Positions 7,990-16,411 of a stretch of 35,622 nt of DNA are shown here, piece by piece (the first letter of the stretch is position 1; every line of letters starts with the position of its first letter). The notes under the pieces were generated by a model. It worked only from the letters and a program-made list of their open reading frames with translations. It made no database searches and was not told where the DNA came from. The DNA lies in NCBI GenBank assembly GCA_030618105.1, contig JAUXED010000014.1, positions 1-35,622 on the forward strand, written 5' to 3'. This stretch comes from Bacteroidota bacterium (GTDB lineage: Bacteria > Bacteroidota > Bacteroidia > Bacteroidales > VadinHA17). The position numbers and the translations under genes are program-made.

Positions 7990-9057
7990 ATGGAAGAATT
8001 TGTATTAATGAAAGGAAATGAGGCGATAGCTGAAGCAGCTATTCGTGCGGGAACTGACGGTTATTTTGGGTATCCTATTACCCCGCAATCAGAAGTGATT
8101 GAATATCTTGCTGCTGCCAAACCTCATGAAAGAACAGGAATGGTCCTGCTTCAGGCTGAAAGTGAGGTTGCTGCTATCAATATGTTATATGGAGGTGCAG
8201 GGGCAGGAAAAAAAGTTATGACATCCTCATCCAGTCCCGGAATAAGCCTGATGCAAGAGGGTATAAGCTATATGGCAGGTTCTGAATTACCCTGCCTTCT
8301 TGTGAATGTGGTTCGTGGCGGACCCGGTCTGGGTACTATTCAGCCCTCGCAATCAGATTATTTCCAATCGACAAAAGGAGGGGGGCATGGAGATTATCGT
8401 CTTATAACCCTGGCTCCTGCTTCAGTTCAGGAAATGGCCGATTTTGTAAGTCTTGGGTATGATCTGGCTTTTAAGTACCGGAATCCTGCTATGATCCTGT
8501 CAGATGGTGCTATTGGGCAGATGATGGAAAAAGTAAAGTTCAAACCACAACAACCAAGGAGTAAAAAATCACCCGACTGGGCAACAACAGGAAAAACACC
8601 AGACAGGGAAAGAAATATAATTACTTCATTGGATCTGGATCCTGCCAGGCAGGAGAGGTTTAATGAAAAATTGCAGGCTAAATACAAGAAGATCTGCGAG
8701 AAGGAAGTGAGATATGAAAAGATACAGTGTGATGATGCTGAATATCTTTTTGTTGCTTACGGAACAAGTTCACGAATATGCCAGAAATCAATGCAGATGG
8801 CAAGAGAAGAAGGAATTAAGGTTGGTTTATTCAGACCTATAACTTTATGGCCATTTCCATATAATGAGATCAGAATGATGTCTGGACAACTGAAGGGTAT
8901 TCTCTCTGTAGAGATGAGTGCCGGGCAGATGGTTGAAGATGTTAAACTTGCAGTAGAGGGTAAAGTTAAAGTGAAACATTATGGCAGGATGGGAGGTATT
9001 ATTCCTACTCCTGATGAAATTGTTGAAAATTTAAAACAAAATATTATAGGAGGTTAG
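7990..9057 (+). CDS. vorB: 2-oxoacid:ferredoxin oxidoreductase, alpha subunit (VorB/KorA type)
   Basis: The alpha subunit binds the pyrophosphate side of thiamine diphosphate and part of the substrate pocket. The 355-residue protein starts with LMKGNEAIAEAAIRAG and YFGYPITPQSEV, the standard opening of this subunit, then QAESEVAAINM, TSSSSPGISLMQEGISYMAG and GPGLGTIQPSQSDYFQ. Length and motifs match the short alpha subunits annotated as VorB or KorA, without a fused gamma domain. The C-terminal part (about 240-350) is the transketolase-C-like domain. The beta subunit follows after 4 bp. Substrate could be 2-oxoglutarate or branched-chain 2-oxoacids; the adjoining aminotransferase and ADP-forming synthetase favour amino-acid-derived oxoacids. 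Confidence 0.93.
   Translation: MEEFVLMKGNEAIAEAAIRAGTDGYFGYPITPQSEVIEYLAAAKPHERTGMVLLQAESEVAAINMLYGGAGAGKKVMTSSSSPGISLMQEGISYMAGSELPCLLVNVVRGGPGLGTIQPSQSDYFQSTKGGGHGDYRLITLAPASVQEMADFVSLGYDLAFKYRNPAMILSDGAIGQMMEKVKFKPQQPRSKKSPDWATTGKTPDRERNIITSLDLDPARQERFNEKLQAKYKKICEKEVRYEKIQCDDAEYLFVAYGTSSRICQKSMQMAREEGIKVGLFRPITLWPFPYNEIRMMSGQLKGILSVEMSAGQMVEDVKLAVEGKVKVKHYGRMGGIIPTPDEIVENLKQNIIGG
9048..9054 (+). promoter_or_regulatory. Strong Shine-Dalgarno AGGAGGT for the beta subunit
   Basis: AGGAGGT overlaps the last codons of the alpha subunit and lies 7-8 bp before the beta ATG at 9062. Such a full Shine-Dalgarno is uncommon among the genes of this window and suggests tightly coupled translation of alpha and beta. 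Confidence 0.6.
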
Positions 9058-9061
9058 GGAT

Positions 9062-9844
9062 ATGGCTGATGATACTATTTCAACTAAAGAATTGATCAAA
9101 GAAGAAAACCTTGTTTACAAAAAAAGCAAGATTCTTACGGATAATGAATTTCATTATTGTCCGGGTTGTGGTCATAGTACAACACACAGAATTATTGCAG
9201 AGGTAATTGAAGAGATGGGTATACAATCTAAAACTATTGGTATTGCTCCTGTGGGCTGTTCAGTGTTTATGTATAACTATATGGACATTGATATGCAGGA
9301 GGCTGCACATGGTCGTGCTCCTGCTCTTGCAACAGCCATTAAACGTCTGCTTCCCGAAAAAGTTGTTTTTACTTACCAGGGAGACGGTGACCTTGCTGCA
9401 ATTGGTACAGCCGAGACAATACATGCCTGTAACCGTGGTGAGAATATAACTATGATATTCATTAATAATGGAATTTACGGGATGACAGGCGGACAGATGG
9501 CTCCTACAACACTTGTAGGTATGAAAACGTCAACAACACCATATGGACGTGAAGTATCCCTGATGGGAAATCCGATTAAAATGACCGACCTTATTGTAAA
9601 TCTTCCGGGGACCTATTTTGTTTCAAGACAATCGGTACATACCCCTGGCAATGTTAGAAAAACCAAAAAGGCAATAAGAAAAGCATTTGAATATCAGGCT
9701 CTTAATAAAGGAACTTGCTTCGTAGAGGTGGTTTCAAATTGTCCATCAGGATGGAAAATGACACCGGTGGAATCAAATAAATGGATGGCTGAAAATATGT
9801 TGCCCTTTTATCCTTTGGGAGATATGAAAGTTCCTGAAAAATAG
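9062..9844 (+). CDS. 2-oxoacid:ferredoxin oxidoreductase, beta (thiamine-diphosphate) subunit
   Basis: The beta subunit holds the catalytic thiamine diphosphate and decarboxylates the 2-oxoacid. The 260-residue protein shows YCPGCGHSTTHR near residue 32, the conserved start of the family, and the cofactor/Mg motif GDGDLAAIG...NNGIYGMTGGQ (about residues 107-144). A later EVVSNCPSGWK contains a conserved cysteine segment. It pairs with the alpha gene 4 bp upstream and the gamma gene 31 bp downstream. Beta subunits of this length (about 250-280) without a C-terminal iron-sulfur extension are normal for the four-subunit enzymes. Confidence 0.94.
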   Translation: MADDTISTKELIKEENLVYKKSKILTDNEFHYCPGCGHSTTHRIIAEVIEEMGIQSKTIGIAPVGCSVFMYNYMDIDMQEAAHGRAPALATAIKRLLPEKVVFTYQGDGDLAAIGTAETIHACNRGENITMIFINNGIYGMTGGQMAPTTLVGMKTSTTPYGREVSLMGNPIKMTDLIVNLPGTYFVSRQSVHTPGNVRKTKKAIRKAFEYQALNKGTCFVEVVSNCPSGWKMTPVESNKWMAENMLPFYPLGDMKVPEK

Positions 9845-9875
9845 GATTAATCATTAATAATAAAACAAATATATC

Positions 9876-10430
9876 ATGACTGAAGAGATCATCATTGCAG
9901 GTTTTGGCGGACAGGGTGTTTTATCTATGGGTAAGATACTTTGTTACTCTGGTGTAATGGAAGGACAGGAAGTGAGTTGGATGCCCTCATACGGACCAGA
10001 AATGAGAGGTGGAACAGCTAATGTTACGGTAATTTTAAGTGATGAAAGAATAAGTTCTCCCATCATAAATTCATTCGATACTGCTATTATTCTTAACCAG
10101 CAATCGATGGACAAATTTGAATCTACTGTTAAACCGGGTGGCTTGCTGGTATATGACGGAAACGGGATAACACGCCACCCCGAAAGAAAAGATATAAATA
10201 TCTACAGAATAGATGCCGCCGAGGAAGCAACAAAGATGGGATCCACTAAAATTTTTAATATGATTGTTCTGGGTGGTTACCTTAAAGTTAAGAAGCTTTT
10301 TAAATTAGAAAGTGTTATAAAAGGTCTTAAAAAATCACTACCTGAAAGATACCACCACATGATACCTGTTAACGAAAAAGCTATCCACAGGGGACTGGAA
10401 ATTATTAAAGAGGTGGCAACTGTAAATTGA
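9876..10430 (+). CDS. 2-oxoacid:ferredoxin oxidoreductase, gamma subunit
   Basis: The gamma subunit contributes the CoA-facing part of the complex. The 184-residue protein opens with IIIAGFGGQGVLSMGKIL, the glycine-rich signature of the family, followed by SWMPSYGPEMRGGTANVTV, also diagnostic. It is the last gene of the cluster and ends in front of a convergent gene; a hairpin repeat at 10443-10478 lies in the gap. With the three genes before it this makes a complete four-subunit enzyme. Confidence 0.94.
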   Translation: MTEEIIIAGFGGQGVLSMGKILCYSGVMEGQEVSWMPSYGPEMRGGTANVTVILSDERISSPIINSFDTAIILNQQSMDKFESTVKPGGLLVYDGNGITRHPERKDINIYRIDAAEEATKMGSTKIFNMIVLGGYLKVKKLFKLESVIKGLKKSLPERYHHMIPVNEKAIHRGLEIIKEVATVN

Positions 10431-10436
10431 ATCCAG

Positions 10437-10484
10437 GCTCCCCTCGGAGTCCGAGACTACTACAGTTCGGGCTCCGGGTTATTG
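10437..10484 (+). repeat. Hairpin repeat, copy 1 (CTCGGAGTCCGA stem)
   Basis: The 5' arm CTCGGAGTCCGA (10443-10454) pairs with TCGGGCTCCGGG (10467-10478) over 12 bp with two G-T wobbles, loop of 12 bases, followed by GTTATTGAAAAAAA. A second copy with the same left arm and the same GTTATTG tail lies at 16510-16551. Here it stands between two convergent operons and may also act as a transcription end. Confidence 0.8.
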
Positions 10485-10520
10485 AAAAAAAACTGTCTAC
10501 CTGATCCATGTATAGATATC

Positions 10521-11255
10521 CTACTTCCTTAAAGCCGCTTTTGTAAAGAGATATTCCGGAATTTCTTTATCAAATTCAATTTCATCAATGATAAATTCTG
10601 TTCCGTCACCTTTTTTAAGCATATCTTTAAAAATAATTTTCTTTGGATACCAGCGATTATCAATTTTTGTGATATCAAAAAGCTCCATTCTTTTTAATAG
10701 CTTTCCGCTTTTTGCATACAGCTCTTCTTTTAATGGAATATAGCGAACTTTATCAACCCAAACTTTACGGATTTGATAATTTACTTCAGCAGTTTTTGCC
10801 TGTAGTTCAACAATCCAGCAATCTCGTTCATCAATAACTTCAGAGCCAATTACCCCTGCATCATAATCTTCAAGCAATTCAACGTTATCCATCATATCTT
10901 CATAAGAAAGATCAGATCCCATTAATGATTGTTTGAGCATATGCCCTGATATTTGAATTGTTCTGTCAGAACCTGGTGAATATATCCAAAGCTTATCTTC
11001 CAGCTTAAGCATCTTGGTGCCTTTTTCTCGAGCAGGAGCAAGATATTCTGTAAATGCCTTTTCATCACCAATTCCCCAGGTTTTAGCTTCAATAGTTCGG
11101 GTTTGTCGCGCTCCATGAATTAACATTTTAGAAGTAGAAATGGTGGTTTTGGATGCCATGTTTTCATCGATTTTTTCCAGGATCTCTTTTCCTGTTGGTT
11201 CCTGAGCCCAGATGATTGTTGGGATCAGCAATATTATTAATATTAATCTTTTCAT
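10521..11255 (-). CDS. LolA-like outer-membrane lipoprotein-sorting family protein
   Basis: The product resembles the periplasmic LolA-type half-barrel proteins annotated as outer membrane lipoprotein-sorting protein. These carry acyl chains across the periplasm. The chosen start at 11255 gives MKRLILIILLIPTIIWAQ, a good signal peptide; an ATG six codons upstream (11273) would add charged residues. The mature part (about 227 residues) has GTKMLKLEDKLWIYSPGSDRTIQISGHMLKQSLMGSDLSYEDMM, characteristic of this family, then strands and W-Y-P-K-K near the end. It is the last gene of an operon with two permeases, an ABC ATPase, an outer-membrane barrel and a TetR regulator, so it is likely the periplasmic shuttle of that export system. 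Confidence 0.85.
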   Translation of the reverse strand: MKRLILIILLIPTIIWAQEPTGKEILEKIDENMASKTTISTSKMLIHGARQTRTIEAKTWGIGDEKAFTEYLAPAREKGTKMLKLEDKLWIYSPGSDRTIQISGHMLKQSLMGSDLSYEDMMDNVELLEDYDAGVIGSEVIDERDCWIVELQAKTAEVNYQIRKVWVDKVRYIPLKEELYAKSGKLLKRMELFDITKIDNRWYPKKIIFKDMLKKGDGTEFIIDEIEFDKEIPEYLFTKAALRK

Positions 11256-11280
11256 CGTTTTATATTTTATCATTTATGTG

Positions 11281-11362
11281 TTACAAGATTCAGGATTCAG
11301 GATTCAAGATCCAAGACTCAACTTTCTCACTCAATCTTGTTTCTTGTATCTTGATACTTGCA
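11281..11362. repeat. CAAGATTCAGGATT-type phrase repeat between permease and LolA-like gene
   Basis: The gap holds repeated words ATTCAGG, ATTCAAGAT, CAAGACTC on one side and CAATCTTGTTTCTTGTATCTTG on the other. The two halves are loosely inverted: ACAAGAT (11283-11289) pairs with ATCTTGT (11334-11340). It may fold when transcribed and could modulate expression of the last operon gene. Confidence 0.55.
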
Positions 11363-11368
11363 TCTCAT

Positions 11369-12643
11369 TTATGTTTCCAATTCTTTGAATAACGAAGCAG
11401 TTTTACGTTTATATATTCCAATACCCGAAAGCATGGTTCCTAGTACAACAGAAAACAACCCGGGAATAAAACCCAGATAGTATGCAGGAGTTGTAATATT
11501 TGCCCTGAAAACACTTGGTATCATCATCTTTGAACTTTTCATCATATCGCCAATATCTATTCCAACCTCCTGAATCCAATATGAGAAACCAAGTCCTATT
11601 AACGTTCCAAAAAATGAACCTACAATTCCAATTAATATAGCTTCATAGATCATTGACCGGTAAATATGTCCTTTTTCTTCACCAATTGCCAAACGAACAC
11701 CTACCTCACCGTATCGTCTTAATCCTCCAATTAATCCAGTATTCCACAATACAATAGACATAGCAAGTATAAAAACGGCAACAATTATACCAACGAAACT
11801 ATCTACGTAGTCAAAATACCCAGCCATAATAGAATCATTTTTTAACCTGGTCATTACAGGAGAAAACTCATCATTAGGATCTGAGTACTTATCATTGAAA
11901 GTATTTTCAACATTCATAGCTTCTATATCATCATAATTAGGTGAATCTAAAAATCCCAGAATTTCACCACATGCATCATTCATATCCATAGCATTTTGTA
12001 CACCGGTAATATCAGCAATCATGCCACTTCTGTCCATCATTTGCACTCCGAATTCAATGGTGCCTGCAACAGTAAAATTCTGAATTGACATGCCGCCATA
12101 CATTGTTGAAGTAATTAACGTGACGGTTCCTCCGGGTTTAACCTCCAGTTTATTGGCAAATTCATCACTGATTAACACTTCATTTGGCTTTTCCGGTAAA
12201 CGTCCTTTTCTTAATGAACTTCTTATATTTAATCTGTCAATTTCTTCGCTATTTTCAGATATGAGATCAACAGCTATTCCGGCTACTATGCCTTGCTTTT
12301 TAGTTTCTCCGTTTTCGTCAGGAGTATCTAATAAACCACCAAAGTTTATTCGTTGAACAAATTCCATGGTTGGGTAGTCTATCTGCAGGTTACTTATTAA
12401 GTCATTTATTTCTAATAGTGCAAGATCATTGGGCACCTGATTTTTATTTTCAGCATAGGCATGAGTCATTATTTTTACATGGCCTGAAGTATATTTTGCC
12501 GAAAATTCAATCATATCACCCAAAACACCTGTGATATAACAATGTAATAGCACAGTAAGTGAAACACCTGCAGTAACAACCAGAATTGGTAGTAAACTGC
12601 GATTCCGGTCTCTTAATAATCCTTTAAATAAAAAACGTATCAT
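11369..12643 (-). CDS. ABC transporter permease, FtsX/LolC/MacB type (second permease)
   Basis: A 424-residue inner-membrane protein with the LolC/LolE/MacB layout: one N-terminal membrane helix (LLPILVVTAGVSLTVLLHCYI), a large periplasmic domain (about residues 45-285), then three helices (FVGIIVAVFILAMSIVLWN; the IYEAILIGIVGSFFGTLIGL region; the LGFIPGLFSVVLGTMLSGI region). The cytosolic loop GGLRRYGEVGVRLAIGEEKGHIYRSMIYEA is the FtsX-type coupling segment that meets the ATPase. Its start overlaps the stop of the preceding permease by 4 bp (ATGA), so the two are translationally coupled. These permeases act by mechanotransmission on substrates in the outer leaflet or periplasm. Confidence 0.9.
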   Translation of the reverse strand: MIRFLFKGLLRDRNRSLLPILVVTAGVSLTVLLHCYITGVLGDMIEFSAKYTSGHVKIMTHAYAENKNQVPNDLALLEINDLISNLQIDYPTMEFVQRINFGGLLDTPDENGETKKQGIVAGIAVDLISENSEEIDRLNIRSSLRKGRLPEKPNEVLISDEFANKLEVKPGGTVTLITSTMYGGMSIQNFTVAGTIEFGVQMMDRSGMIADITGVQNAMDMNDACGEILGFLDSPNYDDIEAMNVENTFNDKYSDPNDEFSPVMTRLKNDSIMAGYFDYVDSFVGIIVAVFILAMSIVLWNTGLIGGLRRYGEVGVRLAIGEEKGHIYRSMIYEAILIGIVGSFFGTLIGLGFSYWIQEVGIDIGDMMKSSKMMIPSVFRANITTPAYYLGFIPGLFSVVLGTMLSGIGIYKRKTASLFKELET

Positions 12644-13812
12644 TGTATTTTTCCTTTAATAGCGTCAGTAGGTTTCATTTTAGAAATTTTACGGGCTGGC
12701 AGATAACTAACGATCAAAGTAATTACAAAAACAAGTAATGAAGTTCCAATGATTAAGCCAGCTCCATAAACCGGATAAATAGTTTCTGCTATCGCAATGC
12801 CGAAATCATCCGTTCCGGCAGGCATGGTCATTCCGATAGACATTAACCAGAGAAGCAGTGGTGTCCCAAAAATTGCAATGAATACAACAGCTAATATAGC
12901 ATGCATTGCTCCTTCAACTGTAAAAAGACTAACAACCTGTCTGCGGGTCATTCCCATAGCTATATAAGTTCCAATTTCTTTTTGTCTTCTGAAAATGGAT
13001 AGCACTTGAGTGTCAAAAATTGCTAACATTGCCAAAAGCATTAGAATAACATATATAAAGGATCCTCCCACTTTTTTCATTTTCATCATCTCATTCATTT
13101 CAGTCATTAAGAAATCATAGTCTTTATATTCCCATCCGGAAACAGTTTCATTTATTTCAAAATCCTCTCCGATGATAAACATAGTAGCTTCATCAGGTGC
13201 TTGCATCATTTCCCGGAGCTTTTCGATATGGATATACATTTGTCCGGCATCTACATTAGGAACATTGCAATTAAAAACCTTTACAATTTTCACTTCAGTT
13301 GCATCAAAAGTCCCATTTATATCTCTCCATCTAATTGTAGTTACATCACCTTCTATAAGCTTACAGTTTTTAGCCATTCGTCGTCCAATAACGACAGGTA
13401 TTTCTTCAGATTCAATATTCAATTTTGCGCTTGGTATCGCGATAACTTTTTGATCAGGAATCATTCCTTTCAGAAGCATGCTTTGAATTCTTCCATCGGG
13501 ATAAACTGAAGCTTGTGAAATTAATATAGGAGTTATTACTCCATCAGAAATTGCTTTTTGTAATACTTCAGGAATTTTAGCATGACTTTCTTCAAAAGTA
13601 AAGAAATCATAAGGATCGTAATTCTGGTGCCAGTATTGGCCATTTCCCACTTCCCAGGCTTGCATATCTCTGTTTGCCTGGTAATTCCATCCGTCAAGAA
13701 TTCCATAATGCCAGATCATCATGAACAGGACAAATGCCAATACAATTACATTGAGCCAGGTTCGTAATCCTGCACCAACCAGATTTCGCCAGGCTAATTT
13801 TAATGATAACAT
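12640..13812 (-). CDS. ABC transporter permease, FtsX/LolE/MacB type (first permease)
   Basis: A 390-residue partner permease with the same design: N-terminal helix (VIVLAFVLFMMIWHYGI), periplasmic domain (about 40-240), then three helices (FIYVILMLLAMLAIFD; a MHAILAVVFIAIFGTPLLLWL segment; a IIGTSLLVFVITLIVSYL segment). The loop IFRRQKEIGTYIAMGMTRRQVVSLFTVEGA is the classic FtsX coupling helix region, and the C-terminus ends with SYLPARKISKMKPTDAIKG, typical for LolC/E-like proteins. It starts 17 bp after the ATPase gene. Two different permeases side by side mean a heterodimeric, LolCDE-like transporter rather than a MacB homodimer. Confidence 0.9.
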   Translation of the reverse strand: MLSLKLAWRNLVGAGLRTWLNVIVLAFVLFMMIWHYGILDGWNYQANRDMQAWEVGNGQYWHQNYDPYDFFTFEESHAKIPEVLQKAISDGVITPILISQASVYPDGRIQSMLLKGMIPDQKVIAIPSAKLNIESEEIPVVIGRRMAKNCKLIEGDVTTIRWRDINGTFDATEVKIVKVFNCNVPNVDAGQMYIHIEKLREMMQAPDEATMFIIGEDFEINETVSGWEYKDYDFLMTEMNEMMKMKKVGGSFIYVILMLLAMLAIFDTQVLSIFRRQKEIGTYIAMGMTRRQVVSLFTVEGAMHAILAVVFIAIFGTPLLLWLMSIGMTMPAGTDDFGIAIAETIYPVYGAGLIIGTSLLVFVITLIVSYLPARKISKMKPTDAIKGKIQ

Positions 13813-13829
13813 AATTTTGTCCTCCTTAG

Positions 13830-14528
13830 CTAATTGGTTATAACATCATCTGCACTTACTTTGCCATCTTCAATAAGAATTTTTCTCTTCAAATACTTGA
13901 TTACTTTATCATCGTGAGTGGCAAAAATGAATGTAGTTTGCAAATCTTTGTTGAGATTTTCCATGGTTTGAAGAATGTGATGCGAGTTCTCAGAATCTAA
14001 ATTTGCAGTAGGTTCGTCAGCCAGCACCAATTCCGGTTTTTTAACCATAGCACGGGCAATAGCAACACGTTGACATTCTCCACCTGAAAGTTGTGCCGGT
14101 CTGGATTTCATTTTATCAGTTAATCCTAACCATTCCAGGGAATCCATCACTGCCTTTTTCTTTTCAGCTGCAGATAATTTCAGTAGTAATAATGGAAACT
14201 CAACGTTTTCATAAACTGTATAAACAGGTAGTAAATTAAAAGTCTGGAAAATAAATCCCATATGTTTTCTTCGTAACAGGGCTGCCTGTTTATGATTTAA
14301 TTCCCTGATCGATTTCCCCAATACAACGACAGAGCCTTCAGTAGGGATGTCGAGGGAACCGATAATGTTCAGTAATGTGGTTTTTCCTGAACCACTGGGT
14401 CCAACGATACCGGCAAATTCACCGGTGCCAAATGTCAGATCTATACCATTAAGGGCTGTAAACTCACCTTTACCAATAGGGTACCGTTTAATCAAATCCT
14501 TAACAGTGACGATTTCGGAATTTTCCAT
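13830..14528 (-). CDS. ABC transporter ATP-binding protein (LolD/MacB type)
   Basis: The 232-residue ATPase has all motor motifs: Walker A GPSGSGKTT (about residues 43-51), Q-loop FIFQTFNLLP, signature LSGGECQRVAIARAM, Walker B LVLADEPTANLD, and switch His in FATHDDKV. The sequence is of the LolD/MacB/FtsE subclass that drives FtsX-type permeases. The neighbours fit: two such permeases directly downstream. It lies 87 bp after the outer-membrane barrel gene. Confidence 0.95.
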   Translation of the reverse strand: MENSEIVTVKDLIKRYPIGKGEFTALNGIDLTFGTGEFAGIVGPSGSGKTTLLNIIGSLDIPTEGSVVVLGKSIRELNHKQAALLRRKHMGFIFQTFNLLPVYTVYENVEFPLLLLKLSAAEKKKAVMDSLEWLGLTDKMKSRPAQLSGGECQRVAIARAMVKKPELVLADEPTANLDSENSHHILQTMENLNKDLQTTFIFATHDDKVIKYLKRKILIEDGKVSADDVITN

Positions 14529-14615
14529 ATTTCTTCTTTTTTGTTATTTGTTATTTTTACTCCATATCTTCAGTGATGCAATAGAATTTTGATTGCAGCC
14601 TTGTTGTAATAAATA

Positions 14616-15764
14616 TCAATGATTAAATACAGCCATTAAATATAATCCTTTCCCGGTAAAAAAAGTATTTTCCCGGAGGTTCTGGTAGATCTGAAATTTC
14701 TCCGGATTCCAGAAGCCCATTACATATAGGCTCCAATTATCAAACTGCCACTGCCAGTTAATGAACCGGTAAATGTCTTTGTTATCCCAGTCATAATACA
14801 TGATTGCTGAAATGTTATGTATGATGCTTAAAGGGTAATTAATTGATAATGCTGAAAATGAGGCGCCTTCTCCTCCTCCAAAGGCTTTATCAGAAACATC
14901 AAATACAAAGAATTCATTCATTACATTCAAGCCATTTCCCAACTCAAAAGTATAATCCCATCCCAGATTAAAAAACCTTTTGTATACATTTTCAGTAAGA
15001 TCAAGATCCTGGTGGGTGATTACTCCTTCGAACCATAATCCAATCTCTATATCCCATTTACCATCTATTCCGAACCTGTTTTCCGGAACGATATCTTTCG
15101 AGGAGACAGGTTCAGAAAAGTCAACATTTTTAAGGTTAGCTTGTCTGTGGTGCCAGGTAGCTGCAATTTCTCCGGTGTATAAGGGAACCTGGATACGGCC
15201 ACCGTATTCAACCTTTTTTTTGTGTGATGGAATGAATTCCCACCCTTTGGTGTCTTTATTACCATACAGCCCCCAAAGCCATATATTGGAATTGTTAAGA
15301 AAATAGTAACGGGTCAGAACACCGTATACACCATCGGTCAGCTGCAGAGGATCACGCGGATCGATACGATCGAACCACATTAAAGGCCTCAGAAAAGTTG
15401 CAGAACCAAAGTTAATCTTTTGAAGACCGGCACGTACTTCAAAACGTGGGGTTGTAAAACGCAACCACATTCTGTACGGTTTTATTTTGCCTCCGGTATT
15501 AATACTATCAAACGGATAAATGTCTCCTGAACCATATGAATTGAAGGATAATTCCGAACCAAAACTAAATTTTTCCTGAAAATTTTTCTCCAGGGAAAAC
15601 TCGGGGATATAACGGAGCCCGATTTGAGATTGAAAGGATTGTCCCGGGTTTGTTACCATCCACCCTGCCAGTTGTCCGGATAGTTCAACCTGTTGTGATA
15701 ATCCTTGCGAATACTTAAATAGTAAAACAAAGGTTACCAGGGTAATAATTCTAAAACCATACAT
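14616..15764 (-). CDS. Outer-membrane beta-barrel protein of the ABC/LolA-like operon
   Basis: The 382-residue protein has a signal peptide (MYGFRIITLVTFVLLF..., cleavage near GLSQQ) and a mature part made of alternating amphipathic strands rich in Trp, Tyr and Gly, as in porin-like barrels. Segments such as RMWLRFTTPRFEVRAGLQKINFGSA and FDRIDPRDPLQ resemble those of outer-membrane proteins found with lipid or organic-solute export systems. No plug domain or TonB box was seen. It lies between the tetR gene and the ABC genes, so it is likely the outer-membrane component of the same envelope system. The exact family cannot be named from the sequence alone. Confidence 0.8.
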   Translation of the reverse strand: MYGFRIITLVTFVLLFKYSQGLSQQVELSGQLAGWMVTNPGQSFQSQIGLRYIPEFSLEKNFQEKFSFGSELSFNSYGSGDIYPFDSINTGGKIKPYRMWLRFTTPRFEVRAGLQKINFGSATFLRPLMWFDRIDPRDPLQLTDGVYGVLTRYYFLNNSNIWLWGLYGNKDTKGWEFIPSHKKKVEYGGRIQVPLYTGEIAATWHHRQANLKNVDFSEPVSSKDIVPENRFGIDGKWDIEIGLWFEGVITHQDLDLTENVYKRFFNLGWDYTFELGNGLNVMNEFFVFDVSDKAFGGGEGASFSALSINYPLSIIHNISAIMYYDWDNKDIYRFINWQWQFDNWSLYVMGFWNPEKFQIYQNLRENTFFTGKGLYLMAVFNH

Positions 15765-15810
15765 TTCTTTGTTTTTATTTCATTTCAGGCATCCCAAATT
15801 TTAGTTCATT

Positions 15811-16401
15811 TTAGTCATTTCTTTCATATGGGAATATCCCGTAAAAAAAGAAATTTGTTAATTCCATAACCATATCCTGAGGTGTTTCATATAATTTTGC
15901 TAATTCTTCATCCTTCGCCATGCTCATCATTTGATTTAGAAAATATAAAATAAATTCCGGCTTAATGGTTTGGCGGATATCTCCCCGTTTTTGTGCATCG
16001 ATGTAATCGTTAAGTATTATTTGGATATTGTCATGAATTTTTTGATTGAGGAAATCCAGCAATTCCGGATCAGCATTTTTATAGTAATCTGCATAAAATG
16101 CCTGACTCATCTCATCGGTTTGTTCCATTTTTAATTGAATGGATTGTTTTACTTTTTCAGAAAATGAAACATCCTGACTCATTATGTTCTTGTATTTTGC
16201 CAGGGCTTCAGAAGTTATTTTATTAATAATATATTTAACAAGCTCCGGCTTATTACTGAAATGCTTATAAAAAGTCATTTTGCTCACATTGGCTTCACGA
16301 CAAATCTCCTCAATAGAGACACGTTTTATTCCGAATTTCCAGAATAACTCTTTTGCTGTGGCAACTATTTGTTGAAACTTCTGATTATCAATATCTTTCA
16401 T
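15811..16401 (-). CDS. TetR/AcrR-family transcriptional regulator
   Basis: The 196-residue protein has a typical N-terminal helix-turn-helix (residues about 8-55: IVATAKELFWKFGIKRVSIEEICREANVSKMTFYKHFSNKPELV), followed by an all-helical ligand-binding domain. The first gene of a - strand operon, it lies 46 bp ahead of the barrel gene. A 62-bp dyad begins 11 bp upstream of its start codon, which is where an autoregulatory operator would be. It probably represses the transporter operon until a lipophilic ligand binds; the ligand is unknown. Confidence 0.93.
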   Translation of the reverse strand: MKDIDNQKFQQIVATAKELFWKFGIKRVSIEEICREANVSKMTFYKHFSNKPELVKYIINKITSEALAKYKNIMSQDVSFSEKVKQSIQLKMEQTDEMSQAFYADYYKNADPELLDFLNQKIHDNIQIILNDYIDAQKRGDIRQTIKPEFILYFLNQMMSMAKDEELAKLYETPQDMVMELTNFFFYGIFPYERND

Positions 16402-16411
16402 GGATTTTACA

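Noticed and set aside
12090-12356. + strand frame inside the second permease gene
   Set aside because: It is a shadow of the permease reading frame on the opposite strand.
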